DNA of 64,000 nt from Oscillospiraceae bacterium (lineage in GTDB: Bacteria > Bacillota > Clostridia > Oscillospirales > Ruminococcaceae). Both the position numbers and the translations under genes were made by a program. The first letter of the stretch is position 1; each line of letters starts with the position of its first letter. The notes beneath the pieces were generated by a model. It had not been told where the DNA came from. It did not search any database and worked only from the letters and a program-made list of their open reading frames with translations. Shown piece by piece: positions 51,178 to 59,608 of the stretch. The DNA is taken from the NCBI GenBank assembly GCA_900752435.1, contig CAADVD010000038.1, forward strand, positions 1 to 64,000. Direction: 5' to 3'.

Positions 51178-52464
51178 CTACTGTATCTCAATCGTAGGAA
51201 ACACGACATTTCCCCACACCTGTGGGTTCCATCTTTTCGCAGTCTCATTTATCTGTTTCCTATAGATTTTGTTAAATCTAAACGCACTGTCCACAACATC
51301 GTGCACCATTTCTTGGCCAAACTCATCTACTTCATACAACACGATTCTTCCTATATATTCACCTTGAGCCAAATATGGAAATGTCACTTTAAATATTTGC
51401 TCATTTTCACCTTGATGCACAACTATTTCGGGTCTTGACGCTGCCATCCCGGCGGCACTATGCGCAACATTAAACAAAATAATTCTAAATGCGATTGCAT
51501 TGTAGTTCTTATTTGAATTAAATCCTAATTTAAGATGAAGCGGCTCATCATCGTACAAAACTGGTTCATCAATATTTAAAAGCTCAATATATTTCATATG
51601 AATTTCATGGTCTCCAATTGATTCCCTAGCCGCATTATCACAATTATTAAACAACTTAGAAGTGCTTGTTTGTCCCAAATATATTTCAATGGCCTTTTCA
51701 ACTTCTCCAGCAAATACAACTTTTCCCTTATCGAGCACTATACATCTGTCACAGAGACTCCGAATTGTATTCATGTTATGGCTAACATATAATACCGTTC
51801 GCCCATCATGCCTAGCCGCTTCACGCATCTTATTCAAGCACTTTGTCTGAAATGCCATATCGCCAACCGCCAGTACTTCATCCATAATCATAATTTCACT
51901 CTCAAGATGGGACGCAACAGCAAAGCCCAATTTAATAAACATTCCACTCGAATAACGTTTTACTGGTGTGTCAATGAATTCACGAACTTCAGAGAATTCA
52001 ATAATGTCCTCCATTTTGGCATCAATTTCCGCCTTGGTCATTCCAAGAATTGCACCATTCATATAGATATTTTCTCTACCAGTCATCTCTCCATTAAATC
52101 CGGTTCCAACTTCCAGCATAGAAGTGATTCGACCATAGATATCAATATCTCCTTCTGTTGGCGCAGTAACACGGCAAAGCAATTTTAACAGCGTACTTTT
52201 ACCAGCTCCGTTGCTGCCAATAATGCCAATTGCTTCACCTTGATAAATTGTGAGATCGACACCATTCAAAGCCATAAAAGTCTTCCCTACTAGACGCTGG
52301 TCTTGCACAGTAATATTATTGGGATCTTCCTTGCCACGTACTTTATACCACCAACTTTGTATATCTTCTCGCAGTGAACCTCCTCCTATCTGTCCTAATT
52401 TATACTTTTTCTTAACTCCAGAGATTTCAATCGCAACCTCTTTCTGCTTGTTTAATTCTTCCAT
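51178..52464 (-). CDS. wzt: Polysaccharide ABC exporter ATPase, Wzt-like with long C-terminal domain
   Basis: A 428-residue ATPase: Walker A GSNGAGKST (83-91), signature YSSGM (171-175), Walker B IMIMDEVLAVGD (192-202), H-loop VSHN (227-230). This is the TagH/RfbB/KpsT group of glycan exporters. The C-terminal part (about 275-428) is an extra beta-rich Wzt_C-like domain, which in E. coli O9a and Klebsiella O12 recognises the capped non-reducing end of the polymer before export. It lies after Wzm in the same operon. Confidence 0.95.
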   Translation of the reverse strand: MEELNKQKEVAIEISGVKKKYKLGQIGGGSLREDIQSWWYKVRGKEDPNNITVQDQRLVGKTFMALNGVDLTIYQGEAIGIIGSNGAGKSTLLKLLCRVTAPTEGDIDIYGRITSMLEVGTGFNGEMTGRENIYMNGAILGMTKAEIDAKMEDIIEFSEVREFIDTPVKRYSSGMFIKLGFAVASHLESEIMIMDEVLAVGDMAFQTKCLNKMREAARHDGRTVLYVSHNMNTIRSLCDRCIVLDKGKVVFAGEVEKAIEIYLGQTSTSKLFNNCDNAARESIGDHEIHMKYIELLNIDEPVLYDDEPLHLKLGFNSNKNYNAIAFRIILFNVAHSAAGMAASRPEIVVHQGENEQIFKVTFPYLAQGEYIGRIVLYEVDEFGQEMVHDVVDSAFRFNKIYRKQINETAKRWNPQVWGNVVFPTIEIQ

Positions 52465-52476
52465 ATTATATACTCC

Positions 52477-53340
52477 TTACACCGTATCCATAAATGTCTT
52501 TTCGGTATGGTTAAATAACATAATACTAACCACTGCAATAATTATGGTAAACACAATTGAGAATATATAGCATCCAGGTATAATTGTCCCCTTTCCTAAA
52601 AAGGCGTATCTAAAAAGTTCAACAGGCGACGTTATGGGATTAAGCAAAAGCAAGTTTTTTATAAAACCATCTTCAAGTTGTGAAAGCGGATAAACCACAG
52701 GAGTTGCATACATTAAAAGAGAAATGCCGTACCCAATAAAAACAGTTAAATCTCGATATTTTGTTGTAAAACTGGAAATAATAAGTCCTAAGCTCATTCC
52801 CATAACACCAAGATGCAACAAAATAAAAGGAATCAAAATCCATGCCCACCAGTTAGGAGAAACTTCTCCTTGAATTATGTAATAAACCAATAGTATAATT
52901 GCCAAAATCATTTGAATCAAAAACTGAATAGCACCGCTAAAAATCTTTGATATCGGCACTGTCATACGAGGAAAATATACCTTACCAAAAACAAGTGCAT
53001 TTTCTCTAAACACATTTGAATTTCCTCCCAACGCTCCCGAAAAGAACGCCCAAATTGCATTACCAGTGAGATAAAACAATATCTGAGGTATTCCATCTGT
53101 ACTCATGCCTGCAACAGTTCCAAAAAGAAATGTATAAACAAAGCTGGATAACAAGGGAGTAATCAAAATCCACAACGGACCTAATACTGTCTGTTTATAA
53201 GACAATACAAACGAGCGCTGCGTAAACAACAAGATTAAATCCTTGTATTTCCATACCTCTTTAAGCTTGAGATCAAACCAATTGTGCTTTGACGATATAT
53301 GAATATGATATCGCTTTTTACTTAAATCTTTCTGTTCCAT
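52477..53340 (-). CDS. wzm: Polysaccharide ABC exporter permease, Wzm/TagG-like
   Basis: A 287-residue ABC-2 permease with about six membrane segments. The N-terminus has the DLKLKEVWKYKDLILLFTQRSF segment, given in part: WKYKDLILLF, typical of the ABC2 membrane family. It forms the membrane channel with Wzt. The pair means the polymer is completed in the cytosol and exported by the ABC route, so no Wzy/Wzx would be needed. Confidence 0.95.
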   Translation of the reverse strand: MEQKDLSKKRYHIHISSKHNWFDLKLKEVWKYKDLILLFTQRSFVLSYKQTVLGPLWILITPLLSSFVYTFLFGTVAGMSTDGIPQILFYLTGNAIWAFFSGALGGNSNVFRENALVFGKVYFPRMTVPISKIFSGAIQFLIQMILAIILLVYYIIQGEVSPNWWAWILIPFILLHLGVMGMSLGLIISSFTTKYRDLTVFIGYGISLLMYATPVVYPLSQLEDGFIKNLLLLNPITSPVELFRYAFLGKGTIIPGCYIFSIVFTIIIAVVSIMLFNHTEKTFMDTV

Positions 53341-53358
53341 ATTTTTTGCCCTCCTTAA

Positions 53359-54156
53359 TTAATTAAACAACATGTCAAACTCCACACGCGGAAAAACTTC
53401 CAGCATCCCACCTCTCGTTGCATTAAAAACTTTAACATTTCTCTTCTCACATTGCTTTTTCATTGCAATATATGTCAATGTACTTTTTTCCGTATTAGGA
53501 ATGTACAGATTGGCCTTGTCTTCATTATATTGATCTGAAAAATAATCCTTTACCGTGTCATCCACAACAATTTCACCCTTAAGATTTTGACTGACACGGA
53601 AATGATGGTCGACACCAATAAAATAGATTTCTGTAAATCCCATATACGCTGCAATTTGCGCAGCCGTATACATTCCCGTGCTGGCACAATCCAATTCCTG
53701 CGCAGCATCATCGCTAAATAAAAATGCTCTTGGATCTTCTGCCTGCTGCCAATTCATATTAAAGTAAAGCGCATCATGAATATTTATATTGTGATACCAA
53801 AAAAGCTGAATTGGTATAAACTTTACCGGCAGTTCCAACTGATCTACAATATCCGCGCATCCCTGCAGCATCTTCTCATCCTGTGAAATATAAAATGTGG
53901 GTCGCCAAAGCGTATTATCAAAAATATTATAAATACGATTAAACGCAAACGTAATTTCCTCATGCTCATAAAGAGTCGTCAAGTCTTCTGCTTTTAAACT
54001 GGGACCATTACCGATAAAGAAACAACGCCTTCCAGCGTAAATATTTTTATACTGCTTTATTCTCTTCCCATACTTTGTGCTTTCAAAATGTTTCTGCTGC
54101 CAAGGCTGAACAAATCTTGCCTGTGTACTGGCCAAAACTCGCTTAAATAAGCTCAT
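53359..54156 (-). CDS. DUF115 / GT42-like protein
   Basis: A 265-residue protein resembling the MAF_flag10/DUF115 family and the sialyltransferase-like GT42 fold: FFIGNGPSLKAEDL near 45-60 is the nucleotide-binding loop, FAFNRIYNIFD, and STGMYTAAQIAAYMGFTEIYFIGVDHHF near 165-195, cited as GMYTAAQIAAYMGF and FIGVDHHF. CMP-sugar-using GT42 proteins share this pattern. It lies directly upstream of Wzm. With CMP-Kdo made by the cluster, it is a candidate CMP-sugar transferase; that is inference. Confidence 0.75.
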   Translation of the reverse strand: MSLFKRVLASTQARFVQPWQQKHFESTKYGKRIKQYKNIYAGRRCFFIGNGPSLKAEDLTTLYEHEEITFAFNRIYNIFDNTLWRPTFYISQDEKMLQGCADIVDQLELPVKFIPIQLFWYHNINIHDALYFNMNWQQAEDPRAFLFSDDAAQELDCASTGMYTAAQIAAYMGFTEIYFIGVDHHFRVSQNLKGEIVVDDTVKDYFSDQYNEDKANLYIPNTEKSTLTYIAMKKQCEKRNVKVFNATRGGMLEVFPRVEFDMLFN

Positions 54157-54159
54157 ATA

Positions 54160-55074
54160 TCATTTCTCACCTCGCAATTTAAAGATTATTCTATGAAACA
54201 TCAAACATATCCATATTGAAGCTACAGATGATCCAATACACTCTGCAATCGTTTTTATATCATATTTTTTATACAATTCACAAGTAAAAGTGTAATACAG
54301 CTTTAATTTGTGTAATAAAGAAGCCCCTTCAAATTCCGCCTTTTCCCGAAGCCAAAGACCATAACCACGCGGATTGTTCACAAAAACTGCATTTCCTGCT
54401 TTGGTTAAACCATCTTCTTTATATTCAAATACCCAGATAATATCATTATAAAAACGCACTTTGTATTCGTCATGAGCCATCCGATTCCATACAACTGCTT
54501 CTGTCATAAAATTTTCTCCCTCAAATTCCGGATACTTATACATACGATGAAAATCAGTGTAAAATATAAACGCTCTTTCTCCGTCAAACACTTGCTTCCC
54601 GTCTCTTTGAAACGAGTACATGTCCAGAAGGCTTTTATCCAGATAATCTTCTTTAAACAAATAATTTAACGTATCTTTAGCTGTAAATCCCCGGTTTGCC
54701 ACTACACCAACAATTTTATCATCATGAATATCCTCAAACCAACCAGATACCTTTTCCAGCGCATCGTCCGTCAAATAATCATCTGAATCGACAGTAAAAA
54801 AGAGTTCTCCTTTTGCCAAATCAAGAGCATGATTAATTGCTCTACATTTCCCTCCATTTGGCTGACGATAATATCGAATCGGAAATGAATTATTTTGCTT
54901 TGCCCATTCCTCAAAAACAATTTCCGTATTGTCTGTAGAACCATCATCAACGACCAACCACTCAAAATTTGTAAAAGTCTGGCGCTGCAACGACTGGTAC
55001 AAATTATGAATAATATAGGCCCGATTGTATGTAGGTGTAAAAACTGTAATCTTTATCCCTAATTGTTTGCCCAT
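54160..55074 (-). CDS. GT2-family glycosyltransferase (TYNRAY type)
   Basis: About 304 residues. ITVFTPTYNRAYIIHNLYQSL, VVDDGSTDNTE, NGGKCRAINHALDL, FTVDSDDYLTDDA. It shares the TYNRAY start and the SDDYLTDDA block with the transferase at 62603, a pair of paralogues distinct from the tandem four. ATG 55074 is chosen (AGGTGAG upstream). Confidence 0.9.
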   Translation of the reverse strand: MGKQLGIKITVFTPTYNRAYIIHNLYQSLQRQTFTNFEWLVVDDGSTDNTEIVFEEWAKQNNSFPIRYYRQPNGGKCRAINHALDLAKGELFFTVDSDDYLTDDALEKVSGWFEDIHDDKIVGVVANRGFTAKDTLNYLFKEDYLDKSLLDMYSFQRDGKQVFDGERAFIFYTDFHRMYKYPEFEGENFMTEAVVWNRMAHDEYKVRFYNDIIWVFEYKEDGLTKAGNAVFVNNPRGYGLWLREKAEFEGASLLHKLKLYYTFTCELYKKYDIKTIAECIGSSVASIWICLMFHRIIFKLRGEK

Positions 55075-55129
55075 AAAGCTACTCACCTATTCTTAAAATC
55101 CATTATCCTTCTTCCTATTTAATTCCAAA

Positions 55130-55900
55130 TTATTTCTTCTTTTTATTAAAGGTTCTCTTTATAAAATATACTGGTCCATTATCAAGCAGATCATAAGCAC
55201 AAAAAATATACAGCTTAGAAATTTTGGTTTCGCCATTCCTCTCCAACCAGTTGATCAGCTTCGGATTCCGTACAAAGCATTTTAATTTCCAATTCTTTCC
55301 TCTCCGAGAACTTGCAAAATCCTTCCATTCTGTGTCTTTCCATGAATTCGTTTCCAAATGTCTTGCATAATTAGGATATTCGAGCATACCAACAATATAG
55401 GTATTACCGCAAAGTTGCGAGTCGCGGCTTTGTTTGATGTTCAAATAATTTCTGATAATTGGGGTGTCAATAGAATTACAAATTGTCAGATCATATGCCC
55501 TCTCTGCACGTTTTGCAAGAATTTTACCAATCAATTCATTCTCTTTTTCAGCCCCAAATCCAAGCCCGGTATTAACATAGCGGATATCATCCTGCGCAAA
55601 CCAGCAATCATACTGCAATAATTTATCCAAAGACTGTTTTAATATGACATCAGTATCCATATAAATTCCGCCATGATGATAGACGACCCATAATCTTGCA
55701 TAATCCGAAACAAATGCCCACCGCTTATCTGCATAAGCATCTTTTGTGTAAGCAATTGCATTTACATCAAAATTGTCCTCATTCCATTCAATAATCTCAT
55801 AGCCCGGACAATTTTCTTTCCAGCTTTCTATACATTTTTGAATAATTTCTGATTTCGGATTTCTGCCAAACCAACAATAATGAATTACTTTAGGAATCAT
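55130..55900 (-). CDS. DXD-type sugar transferase (OCH1-like)
   Basis: A 256-residue paralogue of the proteins at 49145 and 58924: MIPKVIHYCWFGRNPKSEI, EWNEDNFDVN, GGIYMDTDVILKQ (DTD metal site), and NTGLGFGAEKEN, which probably lines the acceptor pocket. It lies between a GT2 gene and a Caps_synth gene. Confidence 0.9.
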   Translation of the reverse strand: MIPKVIHYCWFGRNPKSEIIQKCIESWKENCPGYEIIEWNEDNFDVNAIAYTKDAYADKRWAFVSDYARLWVVYHHGGIYMDTDVILKQSLDKLLQYDCWFAQDDIRYVNTGLGFGAEKENELIGKILAKRAERAYDLTICNSIDTPIIRNYLNIKQSRDSQLCGNTYIVGMLEYPNYARHLETNSWKDTEWKDFASSRRGKNWKLKCFVRNPKLINWLERNGETKISKLYIFCAYDLLDNGPVYFIKRTFNKKKK

Positions 55901-55912
55901 TACCCATCCTCC

Positions 55913-56893
55913 TTAAAACTCCATCTCCAGCAAATATCCATACACAGAGAGTTTCCCATCCGGTGTCTTGGACATATATGTTTCTCTCCAAGATAGCTTA
56001 TATAATGCTGTTTCTTCATACACCACATTCCAAAATTCATTTGCTGGAAGCGCTGCATTCATTGCAGCCTGCAAATCATCACGGTGTATATTATTGATTG
56101 GAACCACTTCAAGATATTTCTTAACAGCCGGAATGTACTTTTTTCCCAAATAAATCAAATGGTCAAAAAACAAGTAATCAATTGCCCTTTTATTTTTTTC
56201 CCAATATAGTTCAAACGCATCTTTTAGAAAGCAATAAAAAGTATTTTCACTCCATCCGCCCAGACAAAACGTCACCCACTGATAATTTGACAAATAACGA
56301 CTTTCAACATATGAGCTTTTACAGGTAAATACCGGAATCTCAAAATAATCTTCCGGAATGTTTGCTGCACAAAATATCGTTGCATCTAACCATAATCCGC
56401 CATAACGTTCCAGTAAGCATACGCGCAAATAATCCGAAAAATGCGCAAATCCAATCTCTCCGTTTTTCAACCGATCGAACATAAAATCAGGAACTTTAAG
56501 ATAATCCGCATATGTTTTTTCAGTTACAAGATTCACAGGATGATTCCCTGAATTTTTACGGATACTTCGAATGCACTGCTGTACTAATGGAGGCGCGGTA
56601 TCCTCGCCAGTCCACCAACAGATCCAAATCGGCGCATTTTCAATCGGAATTCCTGTATTGTCATTCTCTTTATATTTTTCGATTACAGGCAGCAATAACT
56701 CGTACAGATACGTCAGAATCCAGTTGTCTTTCCTTTTATGCGCCCAATCAGATAGCTTTTTAATCCTTAGCCTTGTGCTAAAATCATCTATGATGCGCAA
56801 GAGCGCATAACTTTTCGAAAAACAGCAATCCGATTGCCAGTTTGTTGTGGTCATGTCCAATCGCTTTTTTAGGCGTATTGCTAAATTGCTCAT
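55913..56893 (-). CDS. Capsular polysaccharide synthesis protein (Caps_synth family)
   Basis: A 326-residue protein of the PF05704 family, seen in pneumococcal-type capsule loci: PIWICWWTGEDTAPPLVQQCI, then FAHFSDYLRVCLLERYGGLWLDATIF, cited as HFSDYLRVCLLERYGG and WLDATIF. The DAT motif takes the place of DxD. It is a glycosyltransferase-like protein whose exact reaction is not established. Confidence 0.88.
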   Translation of the reverse strand: MSNLAIRLKKRLDMTTTNWQSDCCFSKSYALLRIIDDFSTRLRIKKLSDWAHKRKDNWILTYLYELLLPVIEKYKENDNTGIPIENAPIWICWWTGEDTAPPLVQQCIRSIRKNSGNHPVNLVTEKTYADYLKVPDFMFDRLKNGEIGFAHFSDYLRVCLLERYGGLWLDATIFCAANIPEDYFEIPVFTCKSSYVESRYLSNYQWVTFCLGGWSENTFYCFLKDAFELYWEKNKRAIDYLFFDHLIYLGKKYIPAVKKYLEVVPINNIHRDDLQAAMNAALPANEFWNVVYEETALYKLSWRETYMSKTPDGKLSVYGYLLEMEF

Positions 56894-56894
56894 A

Positions 56895-57863
56895 TTACTT
56901 TTTTCCTCTGCGGGTTCTCAATTTTGAAAATAGATCGATCAATAATGCAGACGATCCTGCAATATATACCATATTTTTAGGAGAATGCTTCAAAAACTCT
57001 GGCATAGAAAATTTTATCTTTTTTCGATACTGCTTGATTTTTTTCCTCACCATAGAACTATAATCATTGGGGTTCATAAATGTATCACAATAAAAATTTA
57101 AGCAGGTAATACAGAATGTCACTTTATCCCGTGTGTACAGTGTTGGATACTTTTCTTTCAACAGATGCAATCGTCCAAGATAAGCATCCAAAGAATCCAA
57201 GTGTCCGAGTGAAGCTGTAGACATAATACTTCCTTCACGCTGTCGATAATTATACAGTGGCAGATCAATATAAGCCAACGAAGTCGCCTTATCAAAAATG
57301 CGATAGCTGAAAAACTCATCCTCATGAAGCCGTCCAACCTCAAAATGCTCATCCTTCAACAGTTCTGCCCGATAAAGCTTATTCCAAGCTACTGCTCGGA
57401 AACCTTGTCCTTTTAACAAATCACTAAGCGCTTCTAAAGGAGTGCATTTTTTTACATCACCAGACTCATCCGAAATAACCGGCGCATCTTCCTTGGTAAA
57501 CACCTCTCGAACATCACAGGCAGCAAGATCGGACGCCGTCTCTTGAATTGTTCTGTACAACCATTCTATGTAATTTTTTTCAATCCAATCGTCACTATCC
57601 ACAAACGCCACATACTGTCCTGTCGCCCTGGACATTCCCGCATTGCGAGCATCGGATAAACCGCCATTGGTTTTATGGATCACCTGAATTCTTGGATCTT
57701 TCTTACTCCAAGCATCGCACATTGCAGGACAACGATCGGGAGAACCATCATCAACCAAAATAATTTCAAGATTTTTATAGCTCTGATGAACAATGGACTC
57801 AACACATTCATCCAAATATGCTTCAACTTTGTAAACAGGAACAATAATGCTGATTAAATCCAT
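56895..57863 (-). CDS. GT2-family glycosyltransferase
   Basis: About 322 residues. ISIIVPVYKVEAYLDECVES, LVDDGSPDRCPAMC, NGGLSDARNAGMSRATGQYV, FVDSDDWIEKNY. ATG 57863 follows GGAAGGTG; the start upstream of it at 57878 is less likely. The end touches the next gene (Caps_synth) start region within two bases, so the two are tightly coupled. Confidence 0.9.
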   Translation of the reverse strand: MDLISIIVPVYKVEAYLDECVESIVHQSYKNLEIILVDDGSPDRCPAMCDAWSKKDPRIQVIHKTNGGLSDARNAGMSRATGQYVAFVDSDDWIEKNYIEWLYRTIQETASDLAACDVREVFTKEDAPVISDESGDVKKCTPLEALSDLLKGQGFRAVAWNKLYRAELLKDEHFEVGRLHEDEFFSYRIFDKATSLAYIDLPLYNYRQREGSIMSTASLGHLDSLDAYLGRLHLLKEKYPTLYTRDKVTFCITCLNFYCDTFMNPNDYSSMVRKKIKQYRKKIKFSMPEFLKHSPKNMVYIAGSSALLIDLFSKLRTRRGKK

Positions 57864-57881
57864 ATATTCACCTTCCATTTT

Positions 57882-58895
57882 TCATCCCAAATCATATTTT
57901 CGATCGGATCCAGTGGCTTTAGCATACATTGTATGAACAAACTGATACGCTGCGGGACATACTGCTACTCCAAGCGCCATAATTTTCAACTTTAAGCCAA
58001 CGGAATCACTCTTTAACACACCCGGTAACATCTGCCGCAATTCTTGTCGTGCCTTCCTTCGATTGGGTTTAATTAACTCTGGATTTAGTTTTAATTCCTT
58101 TGTCGCAAGAGAAATTTCCAAACGGATAAGCCGTTGAAATACAATTTTTTGTAGTTCATCCTGCCCTTCTGTCTCTTGCATCAATATTTTAATCACACGA
58201 ATGGGATCTAGCAGTTGATTCTCATTTAGTTGCTTGTTAGCCGCAGAGTCTCCGCGTACAAGATAATGATAAGGGCAAATATCCTCAAATATAGAACATT
58301 GCGATTCTCGGAACAAATAAAAATTCATGAGTAAATCTTCATGATTTTTTATCGTCATATCCATAACATGATTTTGCAATATTTCCCGAAACAGGCTCCT
58401 CCGAAAAAGTTTATTGACCAATCCCGGTTCAATAAACGCTCCCGTCAGTAAATCCTTTAGCCCTGTCACATGATCCTGCTCAACAATTTGTTCCGTATTA
58501 TAATACATATCAACTCGATTATGAAATACCATTCGATAACCGCAATGAGAAATATCAGCATGGTAATTCATTGCGTTTTCAACTAACTTCTGAAACATCG
58601 TCGGCTCAATATAATCATCACCATCGACAAAGCCGATATAATCGCCCGTAGCCGCTGCAACACCACATATTCTTGCCTGAGTAACTCCGCCATTCTCTTT
58701 ATGGATGACTTTAATTCTTGAATCTTTCAGTGCATAATCATCTAAAATTTTAGGTGTATGATCGTTCGAACCATCATCAACAACAAGAACTTCGATGTTC
58801 TGATATGTTTGCGCAAGAATACTATCCAAACAATTCGAAACATACGCCTCAACATTGTATACAGGAACAACAATTGAAATTTTTAATTCATTCAC
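57882..58895 (-). CDS. GT2-family glycosyltransferase
   Basis: A 337-residue transferase: ISIVVPVYNVEAYVSNCLDS, VVDDGSNDHTPKIL, NGGVTQARICGVAAATGDYI, FVDGDDYIEPTM (DGD). The start is a GTG at 58893-58895; the nearby ATG is out of frame. The ribosome-binding site is weak (AAGAG). The C-terminal part carries MLPGVLKSDSVGLKLKI, unlike the tandem four. Confidence 0.88.
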   Translation of the reverse strand: MNELKISIVVPVYNVEAYVSNCLDSILAQTYQNIEVLVVDDGSNDHTPKILDDYALKDSRIKVIHKENGGVTQARICGVAAATGDYIGFVDGDDYIEPTMFQKLVENAMNYHADISHCGYRMVFHNRVDMYYNTEQIVEQDHVTGLKDLLTGAFIEPGLVNKLFRRSLFREILQNHVMDMTIKNHEDLLMNFYLFRESQCSIFEDICPYHYLVRGDSAANKQLNENQLLDPIRVIKILMQETEGQDELQKIVFQRLIRLEISLATKELKLNPELIKPNRRKARQELRQMLPGVLKSDSVGLKLKIMALGVAVCPAAYQFVHTMYAKATGSDRKYDLG

Positions 58896-58923
58896 TACTC
58901 TTGATATCCTTTGCCCACTTATA

Positions 58924-59592
58924 CTATTTTTTCATTTTTCGTTTCAACGCTATCAGTTTGGCTCTCACTTTACTTGGTAATAAATTGGCAAGTTTTGTGA
59001 CAAACCGCTGCCGTTTTGTCATCCAAGTTCCAGTATAATGATGTATTACATAATGCCAAATATTATCCAAAATCAATATGCCATTATACTCTTGACGCAC
59101 TGTATAATTCGCTGCATAGTTCGGAAAGTGCTGTTGAAATACCTGTGTATCAACTTTTGTGCAAACCTCAAATGGTTGTTCGGCTGTAAAGGTCAAATAT
59201 TGCTCCAGTAACTTTTCCACCAACCAGTTACCTTTTACTGCACCAAAACCAGAACCCGTATTAATTTCTGTTTCTTGTCCATAGCCAAACCAAGCTTCAT
59301 TATCCAACAATTCATCTAGAGAACATTTCAATTCCACATCCGTATCGAGGTAAACGCCACCGTGCTCAAAAATAATTTTTAGCCGTGCCGCATCTGCCAA
59401 AAAGCCATAACGTTTTTCATTATAGGCCTTCGACGCATATGGACAAAAATTTACGTCGAAGTTATCTTCGTTCCATTCAATGATCTTCCAATCTGGACAG
59501 TACTTCCTCCACGTTTCCATGCAGTGCTTCATGAGTTCTGATTTTTCACCGTGGCCAAACCAACAATAATGGATTATTTTTGGAATACTCAT
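58924..59592 (-). CDS. DXD-type sugar transferase (OCH1-like), short form
   Basis: A 222-residue paralogue: MSIPKIIHYCWFGHGEKSEL, EWNEDNFDVN, GGVYLDTDVELK, NTGSGFGAVKGN. It lacks about 35-45 C-terminal residues relative to the copies at 49145 and 55130; its C-terminus is basic. It lies downstream of the FkbH-type gene. Confidence 0.88.
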   Translation of the reverse strand: MSIPKIIHYCWFGHGEKSELMKHCMETWRKYCPDWKIIEWNEDNFDVNFCPYASKAYNEKRYGFLADAARLKIIFEHGGVYLDTDVELKCSLDELLDNEAWFGYGQETEINTGSGFGAVKGNWLVEKLLEQYLTFTAEQPFEVCTKVDTQVFQQHFPNYAANYTVRQEYNGILILDNIWHYVIHHYTGTWMTKRQRFVTKLANLLPSKVRAKLIALKRKMKK

Positions 59593-59608
59593 AGTCAGTT
59601 GTCATCCT

